DNA of 11,591 nt from Chloroflexia bacterium. Lineage in GTDB: Bacteria > Chloroflexota > Chloroflexia > Thermomicrobiales > JALYUS01. The DNA lies in the NCBI GenBank assembly GCA_025924435.1, contig JAICIL010000128.1:1-11591 (forward strand), written 5' to 3'. The notes under the pieces are model-generated. The model saw nothing but the letters and a program-made list of their open reading frames with translations, did no database searches and was not told the origin of the DNA. This document shows, piece after piece, positions 1 through 5,785 of this stretch. The stretch's first letter is position 1; each line of letters opens with the position of its first letter. A program made the translations under genes and the position numbers.

Positions 1-17
1 CCCCCCCCCCCCCCCCC
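1..17. repeat. 17-base poly-C homopolymer at the window edge
   Basis: The window opens with 17 consecutive C bases followed by ACCACC. No gene can be read across it. It may be a true homopolymer tract or a sequencing or assembly artefact at a contig end; the sequence alone cannot decide. It lies about 195 bases upstream of the SDR start. The stretch from 18 to about 160 shows nothing else I can support. Confidence 0.6.
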
Positions 18-165
18 ACCACCGGATTGCTCTCGCGAACCGCGTAACCCCTCTCACTATCATCCGGGCGATCATACCGCGATCCATCGTTATTGTGGCT
101 GTCGATCTCCTTTACAGCGCGAAACACCGGCTCGATAATCGCCGGGTAGTTCCCTAACCACTGTG

Positions 166-204
166 TATCAATCGGATAATCGCGTCCGCGCGACCACAGA
201 AAGG
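166..204 (+). promoter_or_regulatory. Weak promoter candidate and ribosome binding site for the SDR gene
   Basis: AGAAAGG at 198-204 lies 7 bases before the ATG at 212 and is a reasonable Shine-Dalgarno sequence. Two -10-like boxes precede it: TATCAA at 166-171 and GATAAT at 175-180. Neither has a convincing -35 box at the right distance, so the promoter part is weak while the ribosome site is good. Confidence 0.4.
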
Positions 205-211
205 CCGAACG

Positions 212-982
212 ATGGCAACGATTGCCCCGACTCCGACGTTCACCGGCAAAGTCGCGCTCATCACCGGCGCGGGGTCCGGCATCGGCCGGGCGTCCGCGAC
301 GGCCTTCGCGCACGCGGGGGCGCGCGTGATCGTCTCCGATGTCTCCGAGCGCGGCGGTGAGGAGACGGTGCGGATGATCGCGGCCGGCGGCGGCGAGGCG
401 ACGTTTGTCCGGACGGACGTGACGAGGGCGACCGAGGTTGCGGCGCTGGTCGCGCGAGCGGTCGAGGCGTATGGCCACCTCGATTGCGCCCACAACAATG
501 CAGGCATTATCGCGCCGGGCACGATCGTTGACTGCACGGAGGACGACTGGGACCGCGTGATGAACGTCAACCTCAAAGGCGTCTGGCTCTGCCTCAAGCA
601 CGAGATTCCGCAGATGATCGCGCAAGGCGGCGGCGCGATCGTCAACACCGCGTCCATCGCGGGCCTCTCCGGCACCGGCGGCGCGGTCGCGTACGGAGCG
701 AGCAAGCACGGCGTGATTAGCCTGACGAAATCCGCCGCGCGGACGTACGCGACGGCGGGCGTGCGGGTCAACGCGGTCTGCCCCGGCTACGTGGACACGC
801 CGATGGCGGACTCCATCTTCGAGCGAAATCCCGGCATGGAGGCGCAGGTCGCCGCGCGGCACGCGATCGGGCGGCTCGGCACGCCGGGCGAGATCGCGGC
901 GGCGGTGCTCTGGCTCTGCTCGGACGCGGCCTCCTTCGTCACCGGCCACCCGATGGTCGTGGACGGCGGGTATCTCTCCTAG
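212..982 (+). CDS. SDR family NAD(P)-dependent oxidoreductase
   Basis: A complete 256-residue classical short-chain dehydrogenase/reductase, the usual length for the family. The cofactor motif TGAGSGIG is at residues 18-25, the adenine-pocket DV at 69-70, NNAG at 95-98, the structural Asn at 120, and the catalytic Ser148, Tyr161 and Lys165 (YGASK). PG follows at 191-192, and the protein ends in the typical VVDGGYLS. An acidic residue (Asp43) at the end of the second beta strand suggests preference for NAD(H) over NADP(H). These enzymes interconvert alcohols and ketones in the cytoplasm; the substrate cannot be told from sequence. The ATG has a good ribosome site (198-204). The MFS gene follows 28 bases downstream but has its own promoter-like box, so co-transcription is possible but not required. 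Confidence 0.95.
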   Translation: MATIAPTPTFTGKVALITGAGSGIGRASATAFAHAGARVIVSDVSERGGEETVRMIAAGGGEATFVRTDVTRATEVAALVARAVEAYGHLDCAHNNAGIIAPGTIVDCTEDDWDRVMNVNLKGVWLCLKHEIPQMIAQGGGAIVNTASIAGLSGTGGAVAYGASKHGVISLTKSAARTYATAGVRVNAVCPGYVDTPMADSIFERNPGMEAQVAARHAIGRLGTPGEIAAAVLWLCSDAASFVTGHPMVVDGGYLS

Positions 983-994
983 CCCGCCCCGACA

Positions 995-1010
995 TGCTAC
1001 ACTGCCGCGC
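995..1010 (+). promoter_or_regulatory. Extended -10 box suggesting a leaderless MFS transcript
   Basis: TGC followed by TACACT (998-1003) is an extended -10 of TG-n-TAnnnT form. It ends 7 bases before the ATG at 1011, and there is no Shine-Dalgarno sequence in between. In Deinococcus and actinobacteria this geometry marks leaderless mRNAs, in which transcription starts at the A of the start codon. There is no recognisable -35 box, which an extended -10 can do without. Leaderless expression here is an inference. Confidence 0.5.
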
Positions 1011-2279
1011 ATGGGGAACGAACCGACCGCCGCCGTCCCCGCCTCGCCGCATCATCGGGTGGATCGGTCGCCGCTGGCGTCGCCGCGCTTCCTGCTCTTC
1101 CTCGCGGCGACGGTCGCGTGGTTCTTCAGCATCTTCGTCCTCCAGGCCGCGCTGCCGCGATACATGGAGGCGCACGGCTTCTCGAACGGGCGGATCGGCC
1201 TCGTCATCGGCGCGCTCTCGATCAGCGCGATTCTGCCCCGGCCCTATCTCGGCCGCGCGATGGACCGGGGCGCGCTCGTCCCGCTGCTGATCGTGGGCGC
1301 GGCGATGATGCTCTCGTCGCCGCTCTACGGCATCGGCACGATCCTCTGGGTGCTGCTCGGCGTGCGGCTCTTCCAGGGCGTCTCGTCGGCGATCTTCATG
1401 ACCGGCAACCCCGCGCTCGCGGCGGACCTCGCCCCCGAGGGGCGGCGGGGCGAGGCGATCGGCCTCGCGTCCGTCGCCTCGACGGTCGCCATCGCCGTCG
1501 GGCCGCCGGTCGGCCTGCTGATCGGCACGCACGTCTCGTATCACCTGACCTTCGCGTTCTCGGCGGGCGCGGGCGTGCTGTGCGCCCTCTTGTTGCTGCC
1601 GCTGCGGGCGAAGGACCTCACCCCCCGGCCCCCTTCCGTAAGCCCGGCGCGGGAAGGGGGGGCAGAGTATCGGGGGGCGACATGGCCGCGTCGCTCCCCC
1701 TCTCCGCTCCGAGGAGGCTGGGGGGAGGGGTCGTTATTCGAGTGGCGTGTGCTGCCGGTGGCGATCCCGAGTTTCGTGACGGCGCTGGGGAATGGGGTGG
1801 TCTTCGCCTTCCTCGTGCCGCTGATGGACGAGCGGCATCTACCGGGCGCGGGCTTCTTCTTCACCTTCGACGCGCTGATGTTCTTCGCCGTGCGGTCGGT
1901 CGGCGGGCGGTGGTCGGATCGTTACGGGCGGTGGCGCGTGCTGATCCCCGGCCTCGTCGCGCTCGGCGTCGGCCTGACGATCCTGACGGCCTTCCCGGTC
2001 TTCCCCGCCTTCGTCGTCGCCGCGCTGATCTGGGGCGGCGCGATCAGCCTCACCATCCCCGAACTGAACGCGCTCGCGGTGGATCTCGTGCCCCCGGAGC
2101 GGCGCGGGGCGGCGCTGGCGACGCAGACGGGCGTCTTCGAGTTGGGCTTCCTCGTCGCCGGCCTCGGCCTCGGCTGGGTGGCGGACTGGCTCTCGCTCCC
2201 CTTCATCTTCGCCCTCGCCGCCGCCCTCCTCTTCCTCACCGCCGCCGTCTCCTGGCTCCGGTACGGGAGGGGGGATTGA
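1011..2279 (+). CDS. MFS transporter with a repeat-derived central loop
   Basis: A 422-residue major facilitator superfamily protein with about twelve membrane helices. Six lie at roughly 27-47, 61-76, 89-106, 110-130, 150-172 and 179-198, and six at roughly 248-272, 281-297, 309-328, 331-352, 371-391 and 396-416. The loop motifs characteristic of MFS carriers are visible as GRAMDRG (81-87) and GGRWSDRYGR (298-307). The substrate is unknown; the general look is that of a drug or metabolite exporter. Residues 202-240, the loop between the two six-helix halves, are encoded by a palindromic repeat (1616-1730) and are rich in Pro, Arg and Gly. This cytoplasmic loop is the part of an MFS protein most tolerant of insertion. 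The C-terminal Asp codon and TGA stop belong to another inverted repeat (2277-2418). There is no ribosome site; the start was chosen from the N-terminus and the adjacent -10 box. Confidence 0.93.
   Translation: MGNEPTAAVPASPHHRVDRSPLASPRFLLFLAATVAWFFSIFVLQAALPRYMEAHGFSNGRIGLVIGALSISAILPRPYLGRAMDRGALVPLLIVGAAMMLSSPLYGIGTILWVLLGVRLFQGVSSAIFMTGNPALAADLAPEGRRGEAIGLASVASTVAIAVGPPVGLLIGTHVSYHLTFAFSAGAGVLCALLLLPLRAKDLTPRPPSVSPAREGGAEYRGATWPRRSPSPLRGGWGEGSLFEWRVLPVAIPSFVTALGNGVVFAFLVPLMDERHLPGAGFFFTFDALMFFAVRSVGGRWSDRYGRWRVLIPGLVALGVGLTILTAFPVFPAFVVAALIWGGAISLTIPELNALAVDLVPPERRGAALATQTGVFELGFLVAGLGLGWVADWLSLPFIFALAAALLFLTAAVSWLRYGRGD
1616..1730. repeat. GC-rich palindromic repeat inserted in frame in the MFS gene
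   Basis: Outer arms CCTC-A-CCCCCC-GGCC (1616-1630) and GGCT-GGGGGG-AGG (1716-1728) are nearly complementary. Inside are CCCCCTTCC (1629-1637) against GGAAGGGGG (1652-1660), and CTCCCCC (1694-1700) against GGGGGAG (1721-1727). The base runs are quite unlike the surrounding coding sequence. The encoded peptide, ending in a stretch such as SPSPLRGGWGEG, is of the kind that dispersed GC-rich repeats give when translated. The reading frame of the transporter is kept throughout. Confidence 0.75.
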
Positions 2280-2418
2280 ACCACAGAGGCACAGAGGACA
2301 CAGAGAAACACGGAGAACGAGGAAAAGAAGATATGAGAGGCACGTTCAGTCTCTCTGTTACCCGTCCCTCTTCCTTTTTTCTCTCTGTGCCCTCTGTGCC
2401 TCTGTGGTTCAATCCCCC
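2277..2418. repeat. Inverted repeat with three ACAGAG units per arm, between convergent genes
   Basis: The left arm starts TGAACC (2277-2282) and carries ACAGAG at 2283, 2291 and 2300. The right arm carries the complement CTCTGT at 2383, 2392 and 2400, then GG, four bases and ATCCCCC (2412-2418). The arms are perfectly complementary for about 27 bases, counting GGGGATTGAACC from 2271, and continue beyond one mismatch. The centre is a purine-rich run (2306-2330) facing a pyrimidine-rich run (2362-2382). The element spans the TGA of the MFS gene (2277-2279) and the TGA of the minus-strand gene (2409-2411). As a long hairpin it could end transcription from both sides. Confidence 0.9.
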
Positions 2419-4334
2419 GCCGCCGGTTCGCGGATGGCGGAGAGGACGGCGGCGGCTTGTTCGTAGCGGCCGAAGGAGGGCATCATGTAGATGCCCTGCA
2501 CGAGGTCTCGCGCCTCCACGATCAACTCCTGGGCGAGGGCGATGCCGACGTGGCGGCCGTCGTTCCCGGCGTCCGCCATCCGCTGCCGGATGCGGTCGGT
2601 TAGGACGATGCCGGGCACCTCGTTGTGCAGAAACTCCGCATGGCGCGTGTTCTGGAGCGGCAGGACGCCGAGCAGGACGGGGATTTCGACCGTGCCGTAG
2701 ATGTCGAGGAAGCGCCGCCAGCGGTCCAGTTCGAAGATCGGCTGCGCCATCACGAAGTGCGCGCCCGCCGCGATCTTCCGCTTCAGCCGCCGCGCCTCCT
2801 CGTGCAAGTCCTCCCGCGTCGGGTCCACGGCGCAGGCGATGGTGAAACCGGCAGGCGCGCCAATCGGGTTGCCGCCGATGTCCACACCCTCGTTCATCCG
2901 CTCCAGAATGCCGATCAGGCCGACGGAATCCACGTCGTAGACCGCCGTGGAGTTCGGATAATTCCCCAGCGATGGCGGGTCGCCGGTGAGGGCGAGGACA
3001 TTGCGCAGGCCGAGCGCGTGCGCGCCCATCAGGTCCGCCTGGAGGCCCATCAGGGAGCGGTCGCGCGTCGTCAGGTGGATGATCGTCTCGATGCCGACCT
3101 GCTGTTGGATGAGCGCGCAGGTCGCGATCGGGCTCATCGAGAGGCGGGCGCGGGCGCTGTCCGTGACATCCACGGCATCCACCCCGGCCGCTTTGAGTAG
3201 CCGCGCCCCGGCGAGCACCTTCGCCGGGTTGAGGCCGCGCGGCGGCGCGATCTCGACCGTCGCGACGAACGCGCCGCGCGCCAGTTTGCGGCCGAACTCG
3301 CTACCGCATTCCGGCTCGCCCGCGCCGCTCTCCTGCTCCGCCGCCGGGAGCATCGCGATCGCCACGGCGGCGCCGTTCGGGTGCTTCGCAACCTGCGGAT
3401 CGAGGGCGAGGAGCGCGTCGAGCGACTGGCGCATCGCGGCGATGTGCGCCGGTTCGGTGCCGCAGCAGCCGCCGAGGATACGCACGCCCGCCTCCGCCGC
3501 CTGCCGCGCATGCGCCGCGAGATACGAGGGCGAGGAGGCGTAGACGATGCGGCCATTCAAGTTGGCGGGCCAACCCGCGTTCGGCATCGCGCTGATCGGC
3601 AGGTGCGTCGCCTGCCGGAGGGTGAGCGCCACGCGCGTGACATTCTGCGGCCCGACCGAGCAGTTCGCGCCGATCATGTCCACGCCGAGGCGGGTCAGCT
3701 CGCGCGCCACGTCGCGCGGCGCGTGGCCGACGGGCGTGCGGTCGTCGTCCGCGTAGGTCATCGAGGCGATGATCGGCAAATCGGAGACGGCGCGCGCCGC
3801 CGCGATCGCCTCGCGGATCTCCGCCAGCGACGAGAAGGTTTCCAGGAGCAGCACATCCACGCCGCCCTCGACGAGCACCTCGATCTGCTCGCGGAAGGCG
3901 GCGCGGATATCCTTGACGGTGCTCGTGCCGATGGGGGCCAGGAGCCGCCCGGTCGGGCCGACGCTCCCGGCGATCCAGACCGCCTGCCCGCTGATCTCGC
4001 GCGTGTCCCGCGCGAGTTTCGTGGCGCGCTTATTGAGATCGCGCACCTCGTCGCCCCAGCCATGCAGCTCCAACTGGAAGCGGTTGCCCGCGAAGGTGTT
4101 CGTCTTGATCGCTTCCGCGCCCGCCGCGATGTACTCCCGGTGCAGCGACGAGACGAGGTCCGGGCGGGATTTGTTGAGCGCGACGAAGCAGCCGTCCATC
4201 GGCTCGTCCCCGCGCATGTGGAGCAGCGTGCCCATCGCGCCATCGAAGAGGAGCGGACCGCGCGCCGTGTCCCGCACCCGCGCGAGGAACGGATGGACCG
4301 TCCGGTTGCCTGTGCCGTTCGCATTGCCCGTCAA
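2409..4334 (-). CDS. Bifunctional homocysteine S-methyltransferase / 5,10-methylenetetrahydrofolate reductase
   Basis: A 641-residue fusion like Bacillus subtilis YitJ (about 610 residues). Residues about 25-310 form the homocysteine methyltransferase barrel: DGAMGT at 31-36, TNTF at 78-81, ETF at 165-167, and the zinc ligands Cys225 (GANCSVGP) and Cys290-Cys291 (GGCCGT). Residues about 345-640 form the flavin-dependent MTHFR barrel: the likely catalytic Glu361 (TVEIAPP), HLTTRDR at 420-426, ALTGDPP at 448-454 and QPIF at 531-534. Together the halves would make 5-methyl-THF and methylate homocysteine to methionine in the cytoplasm. The methyl donor of the first domain cannot be fixed from sequence. 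The start is TTG (4334-4332), preceded by GAGGGGG (4347-4341) with a 6-base spacer. The gene is monocistronic, converges on the MFS gene, and its last codon and stop lie in the shared inverted repeat. Confidence 0.95.
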   Translation of the reverse strand: MTGNANGTGNRTVHPFLARVRDTARGPLLFDGAMGTLLHMRGDEPMDGCFVALNKSRPDLVSSLHREYIAAGAEAIKTNTFAGNRFQLELHGWGDEVRDLNKRATKLARDTREISGQAVWIAGSVGPTGRLLAPIGTSTVKDIRAAFREQIEVLVEGGVDVLLLETFSSLAEIREAIAAARAVSDLPIIASMTYADDDRTPVGHAPRDVARELTRLGVDMIGANCSVGPQNVTRVALTLRQATHLPISAMPNAGWPANLNGRIVYASSPSYLAAHARQAAEAGVRILGGCCGTEPAHIAAMRQSLDALLALDPQVAKHPNGAAVAIAMLPAAEQESGAGEPECGSEFGRKLARGAFVATVEIAPPRGLNPAKVLAGARLLKAAGVDAVDVTDSARARLSMSPIATCALIQQQVGIETIIHLTTRDRSLMGLQADLMGAHALGLRNVLALTGDPPSLGNYPNSTAVYDVDSVGLIGILERMNEGVDIGGNPIGAPAGFTIACAVDPTREDLHEEARRLKRKIAAGAHFVMAQPIFELDRWRRFLDIYGTVEIPVLLGVLPLQNTRHAEFLHNEVPGIVLTDRIRQRMADAGNDGRHVGIALAQELIVEARDLVQGIYMMPSFGRYEQAAAVLSAIREPAAGD

Positions 4335-4349
4335 TCGTCGCCCCCTCAG

Positions 4350-4403
4350 TTCGGGGTTCGGGGTTCAGCCCCGTTCCGCGAACTCCGAACCCCGAACCCC
4401 GAA
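4350..4403. repeat. Inverted repeat built of TTCGGGG heptamers
   Basis: A perfect 17-base arm, TTCGGGGTTCGGGGTTC (4350-4366), is complementary to 4387-4403 across a 20-base loop. Each arm is two tandem heptamers plus a partial third. It begins two bases upstream of the ribosome binding site of the minus-strand methionine gene, so it would form a strong hairpin in that gene's 5' leader. It may be regulatory or simply a dispersed repeat. Confidence 0.85.
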
Positions 4404-4414
4404 TCACCACACCC

Positions 4415-4443
4415 ATCGTACCGATTTTGCGTACGTTCGTCCA
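4415..4443 (-). promoter_or_regulatory. Candidate minus-strand promoter for the methionine/folate gene
   Basis: Read on the minus strand, TGGACG (4443-4438) and TACGAT (4420-4415) match the -35 and -10 consensus at 4 of 6 positions each and are separated by exactly 17 bases. The transcript would carry the TTCGGGG hairpin and then the ribosome site. Only the match and spacing support it. Confidence 0.4.
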
Positions 4444-4506
4444 CTGACGACCGCCGACGGCAGGTACAGAAACAAACGGCGGATAGGGGAAATCCTAACG
4501 TATCGA

Positions 4507-4560
4507 GGTGGACCGGAATTCGGGGAGCCGGTCACCTGTGCCGTCGAATGCAACTCCCCG
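4507..4560 (+). ncRNA. Possible pseudoknotted RNA structure upstream of the glycosyltransferase
   Basis: GGTG-G-ACCGG (4507-4516) pairs with CCGGTCACC (4528-4536), giving nine base pairs with one bulged G. The 11-base loop ends in CGGGGAG (4521-4527), which is perfectly complementary to CTCCCCG at 4554-4560, allowing an H-type pseudoknot. I do not recognise a known riboswitch class. It could also be chance pairing in GC-rich sequence, and no promoter upstream of it is evident. Confidence 0.25.
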
Positions 4561-4645
4561 CGAGAATGTGTCAAAATCAATTAGCATTGTGGCGGTCCCT
4601 CCCGCGAATTGGTCTCATATATCTTACCATCTTCAGGATCATACG

Positions 4646-4655
4646 TGTACGTACA
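4646..4655. promoter_or_regulatory. Palindrome TGTACGTACA upstream of the GT2 gene
   Basis: A perfect 10-base palindrome, 45 bases before the -10 box TATCCT and 59 bases before the GTG at 4715. The identical palindrome occurs at 5715-5724, at the same distance from the next polysaccharide gene. It is a candidate operator for a dimeric regulator. Confidence 0.4.
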
Positions 4656-4697
4656 TCTTCATAGAGAAACCGTTGCTGAACATCGATACGGCGAATC

Positions 4698-4714
4698 TGC
4701 TATCCTTCCCCATC
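4698..4714 (+). promoter_or_regulatory. Extended -10 box in front of the GT2 gene
   Basis: TGC followed by TATCCT (4701-4706) is an extended -10 like that of the MFS gene. It lies 8 bases before an in-frame GTG (4715) and 20 before the ATG (4727). There is no Shine-Dalgarno sequence before either codon. With GTG as the start the mRNA would be essentially leaderless. Confidence 0.4.
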
Positions 4715-4726
4715 GTGAACACGACG

Positions 4727-5662
4727 ATGGACGAGTTGTATATCGTGGTTTCCTCCTACAACAACGCCGCGTTGTTGCCGGACTGTTTGCGTTCGGTCGC
4801 GGCGGCGCACCCCGGCATCCCGACGATGGCCTCTGTCGTGGATGCCGGTTCGACCGACGGGACGGCGGCGCTTGTCCGGCGCGATTTCCCGGACGTGCGG
4901 CTGATTGTCGCGGCGGAGAACCGGGGGTACGCCGCGCTCAATAACCTCGCCCTGCGCGAGATCGTCGCCGCTGTCCCGGCGGACGCCGATCGGACGCGCG
5001 TCGCGGTGCTGCTGCTCAACGCGGACACGGCGATGCCGCCCGACGCGCTGATGGGCCTCCTCGGTGCGCTGGCGGCGCACCCGGAGGCGGGCATCATCGG
5101 GCCGAAGATTGTGCTGCGGGACGGCTCGCTCGATCTCGCCTGCCGCCGCTCCTTCCCGACGCCGCGCACCTCCTTCTGGAAACTGACGGGCATGGCGGCG
5201 CGCTACCCGCACAGCCCCCGCTTCGCGCGGTACAACCTCACCTACCACGACCCCGACGAAGCGATCGAGATGGATAGCGGCATGGGCGCGTGCCTCCTGG
5301 TGCGGCTGGCGGCGATTGACGATGCCGGGTTGATGGACGAGCGGTTCTTCATGTACGGCGAGGACCTCGACTGGTGCTACCGGATCAAGGCGCGCGGCTG
5401 GCGCGTCCGGTACGAGCCGCGCGTGCGGATTCTCCACTACAAAGGCTCATCCAGCCGCCAGCGGAGCATCCGCGCGACGCTCGCCTTTTACGGCGCGATG
5501 TGGCGCTTCCACCGGCTGCACTACGCGCGCCGGACGGCCCTGCCCCTCAACCTGCTCGTGTACGCCGGGATCGGCGCGCGCGGCCTGGCTGCACTGCTGG
5601 CAAATATTCTGCGACCGGCACGCAAGCGGCGCGTGGCGTCCGCGCCAACGAGTAGTCAATAG
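4727..5662 (+). CDS. GT2 family glycosyltransferase, WbbL/rhamnosyltransferase-like
   Basis: A 311-residue inverting family 2 glycosyltransferase, counted from the ATG at 4727. The order of motifs is MDELYIVVSSYNN at the start of the Rossmann-like fold, VVDAGSTDGT for nucleotide-sugar binding, ENRGYAALNN, LLLNADT in place of the metal-binding DxD, and GEDLDWCYRIKARGW with a following HYKGSS. The last motifs are typical of WbbL-type transferases that add rhamnose or a related sugar to a lipid-linked acceptor on the inner face of the membrane. A hydrophobic stretch near the C-terminus (LPLNLLVYAGIG onward) may bind the membrane. An in-frame GTG at 4715 adds four residues and is the alternative start. 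The final residues SSQ and the TAG stop lie in a palindromic repeat (5650-5714). The priming phosphotransferase follows 123 bases downstream. Confidence 0.92.
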   Translation: MDELYIVVSSYNNAALLPDCLRSVAAAHPGIPTMASVVDAGSTDGTAALVRRDFPDVRLIVAAENRGYAALNNLALREIVAAVPADADRTRVAVLLLNADTAMPPDALMGLLGALAAHPEAGIIGPKIVLRDGSLDLACRRSFPTPRTSFWKLTGMAARYPHSPRFARYNLTYHDPDEAIEMDSGMGACLLVRLAAIDDAGLMDERFFMYGEDLDWCYRIKARGWRVRYEPRVRILHYKGSSSRQRSIRATLAFYGAMWRFHRLHYARRTALPLNLLVYAGIGARGLAALLANILRPARKRRVASAPTSSQ

Positions 5663-5714
5663 CCAGAACGGGCAGGAAACTCGCTGACTACTGACTACCG
5701 GCTACTGACTACTC
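5650..5714. repeat. Inverted repeat with tandem CTGACTA heptamers, overlapping the GT2 stop codon
   Basis: The left arm GAGTAGTCAATAGCCAG (5650-5666) is complementary at 15 of 17 positions to CCGGCTACTGACTACTC (5698-5714). The right side is a tandem array with a period of 7: CTGACTA at 5684, 5691 and 5705, and a diverged CCGGCTA at 5698. The stop codon of the glycosyltransferase (5660-5662) lies inside the left arm. The hairpin could act as a terminator or attenuator between the two polysaccharide genes, but there is no clean T run. Confidence 0.8.
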
Positions 5715-5724
5715 TGTACGTACA
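5715..5724. promoter_or_regulatory. Second copy of the palindrome TGTACGTACA
   Basis: Identical to the palindrome at 4646-4655 and 61 bases before the GTG at 5786. It directly abuts the CTGACTA repeat and precedes the likely promoter of the phosphotransferase. Finding the same 10-mer at matching distance before both polysaccharide genes suggests shared regulation. Confidence 0.4.
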
Positions 5725-5733
5725 CTTGTTCTC

Positions 5734-5762
5734 TTGCGGTATGATGGGAAAAGATGTATAAG
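5734..5762 (+). promoter_or_regulatory. Promoter candidate for the phosphotransferase gene
   Basis: TTGCGG (5734-5739), a 17-base spacer and TATAAG (5757-5762) form one candidate; the -10 is good and the -35 weak. TATGAT at 5740-5745 is another possible -10, in which case the palindrome would cover the -35 region. The two cannot be separated by sequence. Confidence 0.4.
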
Positions 5763-5785
5763 TTTGGTATGCGAAGTATTCCGCT

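Larger units (their letters stand above)
4335..4726. other. 392-base intergenic region between divergent genes
   Basis: This stretch separates the minus-strand methionine gene from the plus-strand glycosyltransferase and is less GC-rich than its surroundings, particularly from 4570 to 4700. It holds the TTCGGGG inverted repeat (4350-4403), a promoter for the minus strand (4415-4443), a possible pseudoknotted RNA (4507-4560), the palindrome TGTACGTACA (4646-4655) and a -10 box (4701-4706). The glycosyltransferase frame stays open back to an ATG at 4508, but that extension resembles no GT2 N-terminus, so I regard it as noncoding. Confidence 0.6.

Noticed and set aside
2277..2418. CRISPR-like array because of short regularly spaced repeats
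   Set aside because: The units are six bases with spacers of two or three bases and are arranged as an inverted repeat. No Cas gene or unique spacers are present.
1118..2845. A 575-codon open frame overlapping the MFS gene in another frame and running on into the converging gene
   Set aside because: The MFS frame has twelve helices and family motifs, whereas this one is a low-complexity Arg/Ala/Pro-rich shadow.
4335..4443. SAM or T-box riboswitch in the leader of the methionine gene
   Set aside because: I searched by eye for conserved core motifs of these classes on the minus strand and found none; only the simple TTCGGGG hairpin is present.
3381..4664. A 427-codon plus-strand open frame across the methionine gene
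   Set aside because: It is antisense to a well-supported two-domain enzyme, Arg-rich and without motifs.
4508..4726. N-terminal extension of the glycosyltransferase to the ATG at 4508
   Set aside because: The 73 added residues do not resemble a GT2 N-terminus and would cover the promoter box, the palindrome and the predicted RNA structure. The family fold begins at the ATG at 4727.
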